Shown: positions 37,301 through 48,445 of the stretch, one piece after another
Numbering within the stretch: position 1 is the first letter of the stretch
Layout of the letters: each line of letters starts with the position of its first letter
Source of the DNA: Apostichopus japonicus
Taxonomy: Eukaryota > Echinodermata > Holothuroidea > Aspidochirotida > Stichopodidae
NCBI RefSeq assembly: GCF_037975245.1
Contig: NC_092580.1
Span: 11,187,501-11,251,500 of the forward strand
Length of the DNA: 64,000 nt
Direction: 5' to 3'
The notes under the pieces: generated by a model
What the model was told of the DNA's origin: nothing
The model's database searches: none
Seen by the model: the letters and a program-made list of their open reading frames with translations, nothing else
Translations under genes and position numbers: made by a program

Positions 37301-40300
37301 TCAAAAGTGTTCACTTTCTGTCTTCAACAGCTCTGACAACTCAGGCAGCTTGCGAGAACGAAAATGGCGTGGATGGAGTGCGGTACATCTGGGGGCGCCC
37401 TTACAGAGAGATCACAGAGCAATGTCTGGTGGCGTTGGATGCCCCAGATTGCATGGAGGCACCGTGGAGCAGGGACAACCATCTGGGTAACAGCAGAGGT
37501 GGTCAACCCAGCAGGTACACCTGGACCATCCCCAAGTTCCCTTCTAACAACCTGATGCGATGTGCCATGAGGCTAAGGTAACTACTCACTGAAGGTTTTC
37601 CTATGGAGAATGTATGGTCTAGTAAAAAATACAGTAGTTTTGGTTTATATGTTTTGCTTCAGTGTGAGCTGTCTCTAGCTATCAAATACTGCACTTGGAC
37701 CAAACCATTTCACTCTTAGTTGTCACGACGATGCAGTGTTGTCTCAACGGATGGGCCCCCAAAGAGTATTACTATTATACTGAAATATCAGGTCTGAACA
37801 AATAAAGTGTTGGAAAAACTTTCTCAACTGCATAAAAAAGATATCGTTAAAGGTTTTTTTTGTTTTATTTGTTACATTTTTTTTTATTGTCTTATCAATT
37901 TTCAGATACAACATTTCTACAGATGATTATGATCCAATGAATACAAATGCGAGCCAAAACCAAGATGTGTGAGTATTCGGCTATTTTATTCTTTCAGCTT
38001 AACATAATTGCCGACACAATAATTTGACAGTGAAGATCTGAGTAAAACCTAATATAATTGACGACTGTCTGTAGAAATTGATTGATTGATCGATTGATCG
38101 ACTAATTGATCCAGTCGTCATGAAGTCTCTCGACCAATGGGCTTTAAGGTCGTATAGGCTTTGAAAGCATAATGTATGCATGGAATATTCTCCGTCAAGT
38201 TTGACAGAAGTGTTTTTGATTGGACCACAACTTTACCAAGAGTTTTGGGTGCAGAAATATATATATAGATATGTGTTAAATGTGGTATCCATAATGCATC
38301 AATGTGTCTAGATTCTTTGTTGCAGATGTTAACAGAGGGAGGGTGGCGACTCCTTAAAGAGCAATGTCCTGTCCGTAGCAAAAGACTCCTTACTATATCA
38401 TACCTATAAATAAATTTTTCTTTCTTTTGTTCTCACAGTGAAACTGGACAGGTATCTCCAGTCCAGCAAAATCCATACGTTGATATCGGAGCGGACAACG
38501 TCCCTCTGCGTCTGGCCATCAACACCGCACAGTACGGTCGTACATTCCAAGACCGATCCCACGCCTTCCAATTGATGCCAAGACCCACAGATGCAGGTAT
38601 GAGAAACCTCTGAAACCTTAGGATGATCTTAAGAGATATTTAGAGCGTTGAAATAGCTGACTTTCTGTCAAAAAATAAGACCATTTTCTTTTTGTCACCA
38701 TTCTAAAGTTAGAATCATTGAATTTGAGTTTTTATGATGGTGAAAGTCAATTTGTAATTTGTTTGTTGCCAGATGCAGTTTATCCCAAAATTTATATCTT
38801 TGCCGCTGTGTCATTCTATACAAATAATACGACAACAGAAGCAACTGGGATAGCATTTTTCAAATAGATGGAGCTCTTTACGTATATTCGTAGCCAAAGT
38901 CAGAACGGAAAAGAAGAACTAGGAAAGTCAGAGACCATTTTTGAAGTCGTCCAGTATTATCTATGAACATTAACTAATGAAATAAAAGTGAAAATCTCAA
39001 TTATTTTATATATATGTTATTTTTTATCCATTTGACAGGGATGGATAGAAGACAGATCTACAACCTGAATGTTCGTGGTAAGAGAGGTAACATCGTCCAG
39101 GTTTATCCTGCCGTAGAGTATGACTTTATACCCAACGATCTGGAGATAACAGCAGGCAGTCTTGTGCACATGCAGTGGACAGGTAAGTTTCATGGCACAA
39201 TTTGCTTTTTGGGACGACATGTTTATTTTTGCTCTAGCTATATATTAAGGTGAAATTTTCATCCTTGTCTTGTCAGTACTTTTCATCTTTGCAATGTTTG
39301 ATGATCCATAGTTGTTATTCAGTATTAGCATGACATCCAGATAAATAGCAAGAGAGAAAAAAATGGACCAGGAGAGGGGGCAGAGTTTGATGGGGACATA
39401 GTGAGAGGGGGGCAGAGTGAGAGAGGGGAGGTGGGAGGATATAAATCTGATTTGTTCATCACTTAAAAGCCGAGCATAGCACTATGATGAAAAATTATGG
39501 GGCCAAATATTACTTCCTCCCTTCCTCCTTCCCTCCACCTCCCCACCCTCCCTTCCAAATATCCATGCGAGGCATAGATCCCTTCTTCAACAGCTCCTTC
39601 ATGCTCTCTACCCATCCCCTGATGGATTCGGCATGCCGTTCATGTTTATCTCTCATAAAAGTAGAACTTTTGCATTACAATTTCAGCATTTTTTTTTCTT
39701 TTTGCAGGATCTAACACCCATAACAATGGTAACCCTGGAGGAGATGGTCAGACAGGAGATGCAGGAGAAGGGAAAGGAGGTAATTTCAAACACAATCATT
39801 AGTTAGGGGCTTTACAAACACCTCCTTCACAAACTCTCCTATTGTTCCTCCACCACCATCCACCACCACCTTCCACCACCCTCCCCCAACCCCCCATATC
39901 TATACCCATCCATCTCCCTACCTCCATCCCTTGCCATCTCCACCCCTTGCCACCTCCAGTCTAGCTCCACTGCAGCTCTCAACCTCTACTTCCAAACTTC
40001 ACTTCCAACCACCACTCTTAAACTTCAGTCCTCCCCACTATCACTCCTCCTTGCATAACCTTTCAAAGTATGTACTGTGGATGCAGCGAAATGACCGCAT
40101 TCTCCCCAACCAACAGGTGCAGAGCCTTTCTTTCTTTCTTTTGTTTGTTCGTTCATTCTTTGATTTGCATATTATGTCGCCACAAGTATTTTGCAGTGTA
40201 AGTATCAATAACATTTTACGGTATCGTTCTATCACCACCCGCACGCAATTCCCTGCCTCTCTGTCTTGAGTGTCAACTTTGATTGGACTCGACTGGAAGC

Positions 40301-41543
40301 ATTTCATAAATAATTATGTAATCATATGTAATACTATATAAATATTTGCACCATCCTATTACCCTAAAATATAGAACCACCGTTTAATCTTTGACTTGAA
40401 CCTAACGACTGATGGCTCTTTTAACTTGTTTGATGATATCCTTTCTTCCACCAGGCTCTGACCGAAGCAACATAGTGCAGACGCGCAATGCAATAGAGAA
40501 TTACCCATTACCATTTGATGAATCCACACTGTTCACCAATGCAAAGATTCACTGGATGCCCAATGATTACACTGGCTACTTGCCTGAGGACTTGGCTATC
40601 AGCATGGCTAGTTCTGGTTACTATCAGTAAGTGTACTATCACTGTTCTTGTATCTCATACCATCGGCATGCCATGTCATCTCACGCATGAGGTCAACATA
40701 GAGGCCTGTGTTTTTATAGTAAGGCTACAGCCTAACTTTAGTTTTACATACATTCCTTACAGTACTAGTGCCGGCAGCAATGGGGGGGGGGGGGAGGTGG
40801 GAGGGTATTACCTACAGAATAGCTATTAGAATTCTGCCAAATGTTTCTTCAACTTCATTCTGTATAATTATTTTAAATGTCACGGTACTGGGGAATGTCG
40901 TCACTGCAGTATCACTAAACGTTAGTAACACGGTGGTCTGCATGTTAAACGTGATCATTGACGACACTGGTAGCCTACTAATTGGTAGTTTGGTACGTAC
41001 CTGGTAATGGTCCATTAGTAGGCTTGGCTCATACGTACCTGGTAATGGTCCATGAGTAGGCTAGGTTCATGCTGTAGATGTGTTGTCATGCATGGGATTC
41101 CATTCTAGTAAAAATATTTGTGTCTCTCTTCTGAAATTATTTGAATTGTTTCGGTTACGTTACAACAAAGTTCCCATCTTTCGAATATTTTCATTTCTGA
41201 CGTGTATTTACGTTGTTTATTCTTTTTTGTGTTTCACTTAAGTTTGCTTGAATTCCTGCATGATATCTACTTTTTTTTTTCTTTCCTTAATAATTTCGTA
41301 ATACATTAAATCATCAAATGTTTCCTTTTCTTTTGTCTTTACAGATGTAAAGCAGCGGCAACATGTGCTGGACAGTCGGTACAAAACAAGAACCAAGTGA
41401 ATAACCTACTAGACAACGCCCCAGCATCCAACCCTGGTGCCCTCATTGAACCAGCTGTCGGAGAGTACCATTATATTAGCACCAGGAATAACAACTTCTC
41501 GAACAGAAGCCAGAAGGGGAAACTGATGGTCAAAGAAAAGTAA
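19314..41543 (+). CDS. DD3-3-like secreted protein, complete 13-exon gene (666 aa)
   Basis: Exons: 19314-19460, 20274-20351, 28927-29113, 30240-30413, 30984-31173, 36346-36515, 37331-37577, 37906-37968, 38439-38596, 39039-39182, 39708-39779, 40455-40626, 41345-41543. They total 2001 nt including TAA, and all phases join. The ATG is chosen because it opens a signal peptide (about residues 1-18) directly before [14 protein letters not shown], matching the minus-strand paralogue. Residues about 139-185 are Asn/Gln-rich. [17 protein letters not shown] lies at about 225-241, [15 protein letters not shown] follows in exon 9, and [20 protein letters not shown] begins near 480. A block with HMQWTGSNT resembles a cupredoxin strand (inference). 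A Gly-rich linker is encoded by exon 11 and a Cys-containing tail by exon 13. The likely destination is the secretory pathway or outside the cell. The family name is from recalled similarity to Dictyostelium DD3-3; no enzymatic activity can be assigned. Introns 2 (8.6 kb) and 5 (5.2 kb) are the longest. Confidence 0.88.
19799..20040 (-). repeat. Dispersed repeat copy (related to 60731-60846)
   Basis: Read on the minus strand it contains ATGCAACTTACAAGG, then GTGCCATTTCCAGCG, GAGGCATTTT, TTTTCTTGTACGCT and GGTGGCGCTACGCTTAGATA. These match, with substitutions, the plus-strand sequence at 60731-60846. It lies in intron 1 of the plus-strand gene. Short open frames here are repeat sequence, not exons. 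Confidence 0.75.
20681..20825. repeat. Long near-perfect inverted repeat (foldback), arms ~64 bp
   Basis: Arms 20681-20745 and 20762-20825 pair with a handful of mismatches around a loop of about 16 nt. The inner 35 bp (containing GTTGTTACTCGAGTTTCACG) are perfect. It is transcribed as part of intron 2 of the plus-strand gene, so its RNA would form a stable stem. It could be a foldback MITE or a small-RNA precursor. Confidence 0.8.
21201..21786. repeat. Diverged tandem duplication, period 300 bp
   Basis: Copy 1 ends at 21486 and copy 2 at 21786 with the same CTCAATATGCAGTGTTTAAA block. Both carry CAGTAGCAGA, AAGACTAGCA, AATAAACAAG and AGTGCACCCTTA in the same order. Confidence 0.75.
23649..24145. 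repeat. Diverged tandem duplication, ~240-262-bp copies
   Basis: Copies 23649-23909 and 23910-24145 share AAGATTTTAATTAA, AAAATATGGTTAAAAAGAT, CTTTGTGATATCTCTTTTG and CAGCCTAACTAAGCATAC in order and end with GTGAGTAAGC. Confidence 0.8.
29140..29395. repeat. Pyrimidine-rich low-complexity tract in intron 3
   Basis: Nearly all C/T on the plus strand (CTCCCTCC, CTTTTCACACCC repeated). Proline/serine-rich open frames over it are compositional artefacts. Confidence 0.8.
30635..30958. repeat. Minisatellite, ~35-bp unit, about 9 copies, in intron 4
   Basis: Unit TATATTGGAGGTGTTCACAT followed by TGGTTTTGTGTGTTC, with length variants. It fills most of the 570-bp intron between exons 4 and 5. Cys/Trp-rich open frames in three phases are readings of this repeat. 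Confidence 0.9.
31174..36345 (+). other. Intron 5 (5.2 kb) of the plus-strand DD3-3-like gene
   Basis: Holds the antisense pseudogene at 32868-34810. The rest is AT-rich with C-runs (near 31240, 32605, 35205) and a pyrimidine tract leading to the acceptor of exon 6. No further exon was found. Confidence 0.6.
32868..34810 (-). pseudogene. Broken multi-exon gene of a dispersed invertebrate family with a Cys-rich tail
   Basis: Lies antisense inside intron 5 of the plus-strand DD3-3-like gene. Three pieces join in phase. 34332-34810 starts at an ATG (MAAPTGASQ) and carries [20 protein letters not shown] and later [20 protein letters not shown]. 33503-33659 carries [16 protein letters not shown] and [20 protein letters not shown]. 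32868-33232 carries [17 protein letters not shown], a [18 protein letters not shown] block and a Cys-rich end. These blocks resemble a family of uncharacterised, repeated invertebrate proteins seen in cnidarians and echinoderms, recalled from pattern only. It is broken by an in-frame TGA (34574-34576), a frameshift near 34395-34440, a TAG (33600-33602) and a TGA inside the Cys-rich tail (32982-32984). An expected middle segment was not found. Likely a dead copy of a mobile or multicopy gene. Confidence 0.65.
39360..39435. repeat. G/A-rich low-complexity patch in intron 10
   Basis: Repeats of GAGAGGGGGCAGAGT-like sequence, two to three imperfect copies. Confidence 0.5.
40994..41069. repeat. 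38-bp tandem duplication in intron 12
   Basis: TACGTACCTGGTAATGGTCC plus the following GTAGGCT block appears twice (40994-41031 and 41032-41069). Confidence 0.8.
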
Positions 41544-42239
41544 CGGGGGAAAAAAAAAACATAATTAAGTAATTCAATCATTTGCATGAAAAGAATCCCT
41601 GTACTCAAAAACTGTTCCTTGCACATAGATTTATGGTTGAACCCCCCAACTATCCCCACCCCCCACCTCTCCACCATTTTGTATCTTGGAGGGGTGGGTG
41701 GAGGGCCTCGATGAGAGGAAGGTTTCATGACCTGTCATCAATAATGCACGTCGACATCTTTCAGTATCTATGACAGAACGCTGTTTCCTTATATTCCAAA
41801 TATGTATAAATATGCACGAGAAACGACATTTCCATTCGATACATTTGTCTTAAAATATGGATCTCTAAACGTCTCTCACAAACCTGTCTGTTCTTCCAAT
41901 CATATCGTCCTTTGTCATGGGTCTAGTTTTAGCAGGAAAAAAAAGAAAGGGAAAATGTTGGAAACATTTTCAAGGAGTGTGCTGCATATCAAACGAACAG
42001 ACCTTTTACGAACAAAATGCCTTCTAGAGTAATTTTTTTTTATTTTCCAGAGATTGTTTATATCTCCTAGAGGATGGGGGCAAATGTGGAAAAGCTTTTG
42101 CACTTTTGTTTTAGAGTTTATTGCACTAATCTTAATTGTATAAAAAGCAAAATCAATGTTTCGTTTGTGTAATATCAGGTTAAAAAGTGTCTCTTGAAAG
42201 AAACCGTTGAGCTTTCGGCTAACAGATTTTGATTATGTA

Positions 42240-42245
42240 AATAAA
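42240..42245 (+). other. Polyadenylation signal AATAAA (proximal)
   Basis: A canonical hexamer about 700 bp after the stop codon of the plus-strand DD3-3-like gene. It would give a 3' UTR of about 0.7 kb. Confidence 0.5.
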
Positions 42246-42592
42246 GGAATGCAAGACGTTTTTTGTCTTAATACCTTTTTTTTTTAATCTTCTTCTTTTT
42301 TTTATAAAAATAATATGTAAGATGTGTGATTACATTGTACAGGAATCAGATTTATGACTTGTTTACCCACCTAGTCTATTCAAAATGATATTTTTGTACT
42401 CTCAGATATTTGATGAATGTGATTACAAATAGTTAAGTTAATTTACGGTTACTTTAAATGTTTTATACAGGTTGTATAAATGTATTTGTAATTGAATGTT
42501 GTTCCGTCAGGGTCATGAATTTAAGTCGCTAAATGGCAAAGAAAGAAGTTTGTAAAGTTTTCCTCGTATTTTTTTTTTCCCCGTCTAGAGAT

Positions 42593-42598
42593 AATAAA
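42593..42598 (+). other. Polyadenylation signal AATAAA (distal)
   Basis: A second canonical hexamer about 1.05 kb past the stop codon of the same gene. It may be an alternative 3' end. Confidence 0.4.
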
Positions 42599-42599
42599 G

Positions 42600-43990
42600 T
42601 ATGAAAACTTGTTGAGTCGTTTGACTCAAGTCAGGAAAGAATCACTGGTAGTGTCTCGACTCGACCATAGAATGAAGTGACCAGCTTTTGTCAGGTTATC
42701 TTTCCTCACTGACTGGCTTGTCTAATTTAAAAGGTGCAACTTAACAATCTAGGATTGATTGGAATTTGGTATAAAAATGCAGGCAAATAGTAGTATCAGT
42801 TTTGGGGAAACTTCCAGCAATGTTTAGCATGCTGGAATTTGGGGGTGTTAATGATGGCCTTAAAAGATGTTGTTCATTTCAGCAACTCAAAGTTGTCAAG
42901 ATTCTTTTTATCATAAGATCTGAATTGCAACACTCGTGAAAATGAAGGAAATTTCGTATTTAATGTATGTTGCTGAGATGTGCTCACTACACTTTTGAGT
43001 GAAATATATATTTTTGACTAATAGCAGGGAAAAACTGTTTTAATAACTTTCAGTCCCTAAACTAGGAAGCCCAAAAAAAATGAAAAGAAAGATTGTTAAA
43101 CTGCAAAGAATGTTGATAAATAGTTTTTTTTTCTATACTACACTATGCTACAGAAGCTTTTCTTTCCCATTATATGGATCTTTCCAGGGTATTTTTTTAG
43201 CAATCCTCCTTTTTTTCCCCTTTGTAAACTTCAGTCACTTTCTTGACCATCAACAAAATTATTAACTTGCAGCTCGTCATACATCTTTGAGTTGGCACGC
43301 ACAAATATTTTGATAAAAAGTGGAAAGTTTATGATGAATTTTGTACCGAAGAGGGAGGGAAAAAAACTTCACGTACCAAAGTTTGAAAACTTTATCGGAA
43401 AATAGAATGATTGAAGTGAGCAATGGAAATACAAAGGTAGAAATTCATTTCCAATCACTGTTCAGGTTTACATTTCATACACCCAAATTGGTTTCTTTCA
43501 AATATTTACGATACATCATGATGTAATATCTCACAATTTGTCACCGACAACACTGTTAGTGGTTTGGTTCTTCAAAAAGGGATGTTATGGGTTTAAAACT
43601 GATTAAAAGAGATCTTACAGTAACTTGAGATGTTTTGCAGAAAAGACATTACATCAGGATATTTAAAATACATGTTATAGTTAACAACAACATAATTGAG
43701 GAGTCTTAATTAGTACTGATTACAGTTTAAGCATTTTATTGAACCAACGGAAAAAATCCAAAAGTGGTATAGACAAATAAGATGCCAAGGTACTCATTCA
43801 GGTGACAAAGACAATGATTTTCAACTCTTATACTATCACTTAAAATTAATTATGTTCAATGCTTACCTGTGTATCATCATTTCTTATTGAAGTTATCATC
43901 ATCAAGGGTATCGGTCTGCTGGTACAGACTAGTGTTACACAAATACATTGATAAAAGAAATTGATTGTCCCTTTTAGTTTTGCTTTTTTT
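42600..43990. other. Intergenic region downstream of the plus-strand gene
   Basis: AT-rich. No gene, RNA or ordered repeat was recognised. Confidence 0.5.
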
Positions 43991-46900
43991 TGGTTCCTTG
44001 CTTTAGCAAAAGGAACCTATGCAGTCAGGTTGGCGTGTGTGTGTGTATGTGTGTGTATGTGTGTGTGTGTCTGTGACACTTGCTTGGGTACGCTCTATCT
44101 CAATAAGGGAATGTTGGATTGAGGCCAAACTTGGACTATAGATCCGCCATATGGAGAAGGTGTGCCCTATTGTTTTTGGTGCCCAAAAAGGTCACCAAAG
44201 GTCAGTTATGGTCCAAAAACCGAAAATATTAAAACTGCAATGACTCCCAGTGCCAATGTGCGACAAGATTGATATTTTGGGACAAGTTGTGAACTGGTTA
44301 GGGGAGCATTTTCAAACTTAACGGTCATGTGATCCAAGGTCACCAAAGGTCAATTAATGATAAAAAACTAGTATTTTTGCAATAACTTGAGAACGAAATG
44401 TCTGTTAGGGTTGGGAGTTGCCTCATTGTAATCCAATTGTCGACCCGCATCTGGGTGACCCTTGACCTCAATTTGACCTCTGGTGACCTTTTCGTGTTTT
44501 TGGGATTTTTACAGTTTCGATGCTATTTTCAGATGTCAAAGGTACCTTCTGATCATAAATGTCAATAGGTTGACCCCGTGTGACCTTTATGTGCGAAGTT
44601 ATATGGGGTCAAAGTTTTTCGGTCGGAGTTAGGATGGTTGTACAGACTTTTCATTTTGTTTTTTGGAATTAGGAGATTAAACTACATCTGAAACCAAGGT
44701 CAAAAGGTCAAAGGTCACATTAGAAAAAATGTGCTTATTTTGGGAGGAAACAAGCAAAAAAGAAAATGTTTGGTTTTGATGCTAGATTTGGATATCAAAA
44801 GTACCTTCCGATCAAAAATGTCAATCGGTTGACACCCGTGTGACCTTCGTGTGCGAAGTTATATGAGGTCAAAGTTAATTTTCAGACATTTAATGCAACA
44901 AGTCCCAGTTCCAAGGTGTGACATGGTTGATATTTTTGGACAAGTTGCAAATGGTATAGGGGAAGATTTTCAAACTTAACAGTCATGTATCCGAGGTCAC
45001 CAAAGGTCAATTAATGTCAAAAAACTAGTATTTTGGGGGTAGAAAATGGGCAAAGAAAAAAATGTTTGAATTTTTATAGTTTGATGCTCTAATTTAGGTC
45101 TCATCAATTAAAAATGTCAATAAGTTGACCCAAGGCGACCTTTGTATGTTAATTTATATGAGGTCAAAGTTAATTTTCAGACATTTAGTGTAATAACTCC
45201 CAGTGCCAAGGTGTTACACAGTTGATATTTTGAGACAAGTTGCAAATGGTATAGGGGAATATTTTCAAACTTAACGGTCATGTGATCCGAGGTCACCAAA
45301 GGTCAATTAATGATAAAAAACTAGTATTTTTGCGATAACTTGAGAACAAATTGTCCGTTTGGGTTGGGAGTTGCTTCAATGTAATCCAATTGTCGACCCG
45401 CATCTGGGTGACCCTTGACCTCAATTTGACCTCTGGTGACCTTTTAGTGTTTTGTGGATTTTTACAGTTTCGATGCTGTTTTCAGATGTTAAAGGTAACT
45501 TCTGATCATAAATGTCAATAGGTTGACTTCCGTGTGACCTTCGTGTGCGAAGTTATATGAGGTCAAAGTTAATTTTCAGACATTTAATGCAATAACTCCC
45601 AGTTCCAAGGTGTGACAAGGTTGATATTTTTGGAGTAGTTGCAAATGGTATAGGGGAATATTTTCAAACTTAACGGTTATGTGATACAAGGTCACCAAAG
45701 GTCAATTAATGATAAAAAACTAGTATTTTTGCCAAACTTGAGAACAAATTGTCCGTTAGAGTTGGGAGTTGCTTCAATGAAATCCAATTGTCGACCTGCA
45801 TCTGGGTGACCCTTGACCTCAATTTGACCTCTGGTGACCTTTTCGTGTTTTGGGGATTTTTTACAGTTTCGATGCTATTTTCAGATGTTAAAGGTACCTT
45901 CTGATCATAAATGTCAATAGGTTGACCCCTGTGTGACCTTCGTGTGCGAAGTTATATGAGGTCAAAGTTAATTTTCAGACATTTAATGCAATAACTCCCA
46001 GTTCCAAGGTGTGACAAGGTTGATATTTTTAGAGTAGTTGCAAATGGTATAGGGGAATATTTTCAAACTTAACGGTCATGTGATACAAGGTCACCAAAGG
46101 TCAATTAATGATAAAAACCTAGTATTTTTGCGACAACTTGAGAACAAATTGTCCGTTAGGGTTGGGAGTTGCTTCAATGTAATCCAATTGTCGACCCGCA
46201 TCTGGGTGACCCTTGACCTCAATTTGACTTCTGGTGACCTTTTCATGTTTTGTGGATTTTTACAGTTTCGATGCTATTTTCAGATGTTAAAGGTAACTTC
46301 TGATCATAAATGTCAATGGGTTGACCCCCATTTGACCTTCGTGGGCGAAGTTATTTGAGGTCAAAGTTAATTTTCAGACATTTAATGCAATAACTCCCAG
46401 TGCCAAGGTGTGACAAGGTTGATTTTTTTGGACAAGTTGCAAATCGTATAGGGGAATATTTTCATACTTAACGGTCATGTGATCCATGGTCACCAAAGGT
46501 CAGCTAATGTTAAAAAAGTAGTATTATGGGGGGAGAAAATGGGCAAAGAAAAAATGTTTGAATTTTTACAGTCATGCTCTATTTAGGTCTCACCGATCAA
46601 AAATGTCAATTGGTTGACCTCCGGGTGACCTTTGTGTGTGAAGTTACATACAAGTTCAAAGTTAATTTTTTGACATTTAATGCAATTAAATCTCAATGCC
46701 AAGGTGTGACATGGTTGATATTTTGGGACAAGTTGTGAATGGGGTGGTGGAACATTTTGAAACTTAAAGGTCATGTCATCTGAGGTCACCATTGTTATCA
46801 TATCTGTTGACACGCTTGTAGGTCTCCTATATTTCTTACATTTTCGACGCCATATTTAGATCTCAAAAGTGCCTTTTGATAAAAAATCCGATCACATTTT

Positions 46901-47034
46901 GTGATCACAAAAGTGTTGGCTATAGTGTTGGTTACTTTATGGGAACATGTAGGACCACAATTACTTGGACTATTTCAGCCCAATCTTGCTTGATAATATG
47001 ATGTGTATTGTCATATACCCCAAGCAAGGAACCA
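43991..47034. mobile_element. ~3-kb element with 13-bp TIRs and internal ~400-bp tandem units
   Basis: Ends are TGGTTCCTTGCTT (43991-44003) and its inverse AAGCAAGGAACCA (47022-47034). The left end is itself almost palindromic (GGTTCCTTGC..GCAAAAGGAACC). The inside is a run of related units of about 400 bp, plus shorter ~292-bp versions. They are marked by CATCTGGGTGACCCTTGACC (near 44450, 45401, 45800, 46200), AATTTTCAGACATTTAATGC and GGTCACCAAAGGTCA. No open frame fits a transposase, so it is a non-autonomous element or an inverted-repeat-bounded satellite. No target-site duplication was identified. Confidence 0.6.
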
Positions 47035-48445
47035 CAGTGCCCTTGGGCTCTTGTTTCTTTTTTTTTTCCTTTTCCTGCTCGTGTACTGGTCATTTCCTGG
47101 TACAGTGAAGTAAAAATGAATGAACAGTGGTAAAAAATACAGCTTGTTGTCCTTTGATGAAGTTTCTCAGTAGGTAAACTCTTCTATACTTGAAAGAGGT
47201 AACTAAGAATACTGTAGGTGTGTTTAATATAATTTGTTCTGCATGTTATATCCCAACAGTTAACATACCAACTTCAGGTAACAGTTTGCACTGCATCTAC
47301 TGTAGTCATGTGATTTTAATATCCCAAACTGAAAATGTGGATGAAGTGAATAGACAACTAGAAGAAGGGTCTCTTTCTAATTAATGGTGTTGCATTACTT
47401 TAACTGTGCTGTATTTTTGTTAGTTAATATTTACATATTTCGATAAGAGATATCATTGGGTGATGGTAATTGCAAAAGGGAAGTTAAGATGATCATTATA
47501 CTTGGTACTGAACCACTTTAGTGAGTACAAAAAGGCTAAATATTGTTTATTAAAGAGGTAAAGGGTATGTGAGGTCACCAGAGGTCATAGTTTTAACCCC
47601 CCCCCCTCCCACCTCCTCCCTTTCTGGCTTACAGATTGTTCTTTATTTGGAGGTGATACAGGTGCCTTATAAACAGGCAAGATAGCTAACACGAATACAA
47701 ATAGTCCAAAGAAGGATTCTAAAACAGTCATATTTTATGTTCCAAGAGAAATATTTAGTCCCTCTTACATAAAATAACATGAAATATTTGTTTGTGACAG
47801 GGCTGTCAGATCCCTCTTTTATCTGCCCTACCGTCCCAACCCAACCAAACATTAAAACAAAGATAAGACCGTAGACAATTACTGTATCATGTACAAATTT
47901 AACAAGCACTCTTTAATCCACACTTAATATATTTCTTCTTAGAGAGATAATTCTCTTTGGCGCATCATTCAAGGCTTGTGTAATGGGAGTAGCGGCCCAC
48001 GGATAAGGATCTTACACAACATCAGAGCCACTACCCACCAGAGCCCCATCTATCAATCGATACTCATGTTGCATTAAAGTGGGCTTGGGCTATGGGCTTT
48101 ATGAACATTACAAAATATAACTTCATCAATGAGGGTTGGCAAGCTCTGAAAACTGGGGTAAATTTGTCAATATCTGGAAAAATCCCGGGACTGACTTTGG
48201 GCTCGCGTCCCATTGGTTTTGTTCCGTTGGTCCCGAGAGCATGTGCTGACAGATATATGTTAAGCAACAACTGACAGAATGTGAATAAAAACCTGGATAT
48301 ATATTATGCCTTCTATGGATTGGTGCTCTCTACTCTCATGCTGCTACGTCATCCACTTGTGAAGCAATACCCATATTATACTACGCAGACGATGGATAAA
48401 ACCTATACTGTACCAATATTGTTAGAGGTAAGTAACATAGTAAAA
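47035..48445. other. Intergenic region between the TIR element and the C1orf74 homologue
   Basis: No gene was seen. One more AGGTCACCAGAGGTCA lies at about 47572-47587, followed by a C-run near 47600. The 3' end of the minus-strand C1orf74 transcript should lie at its right side. Confidence 0.5.
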
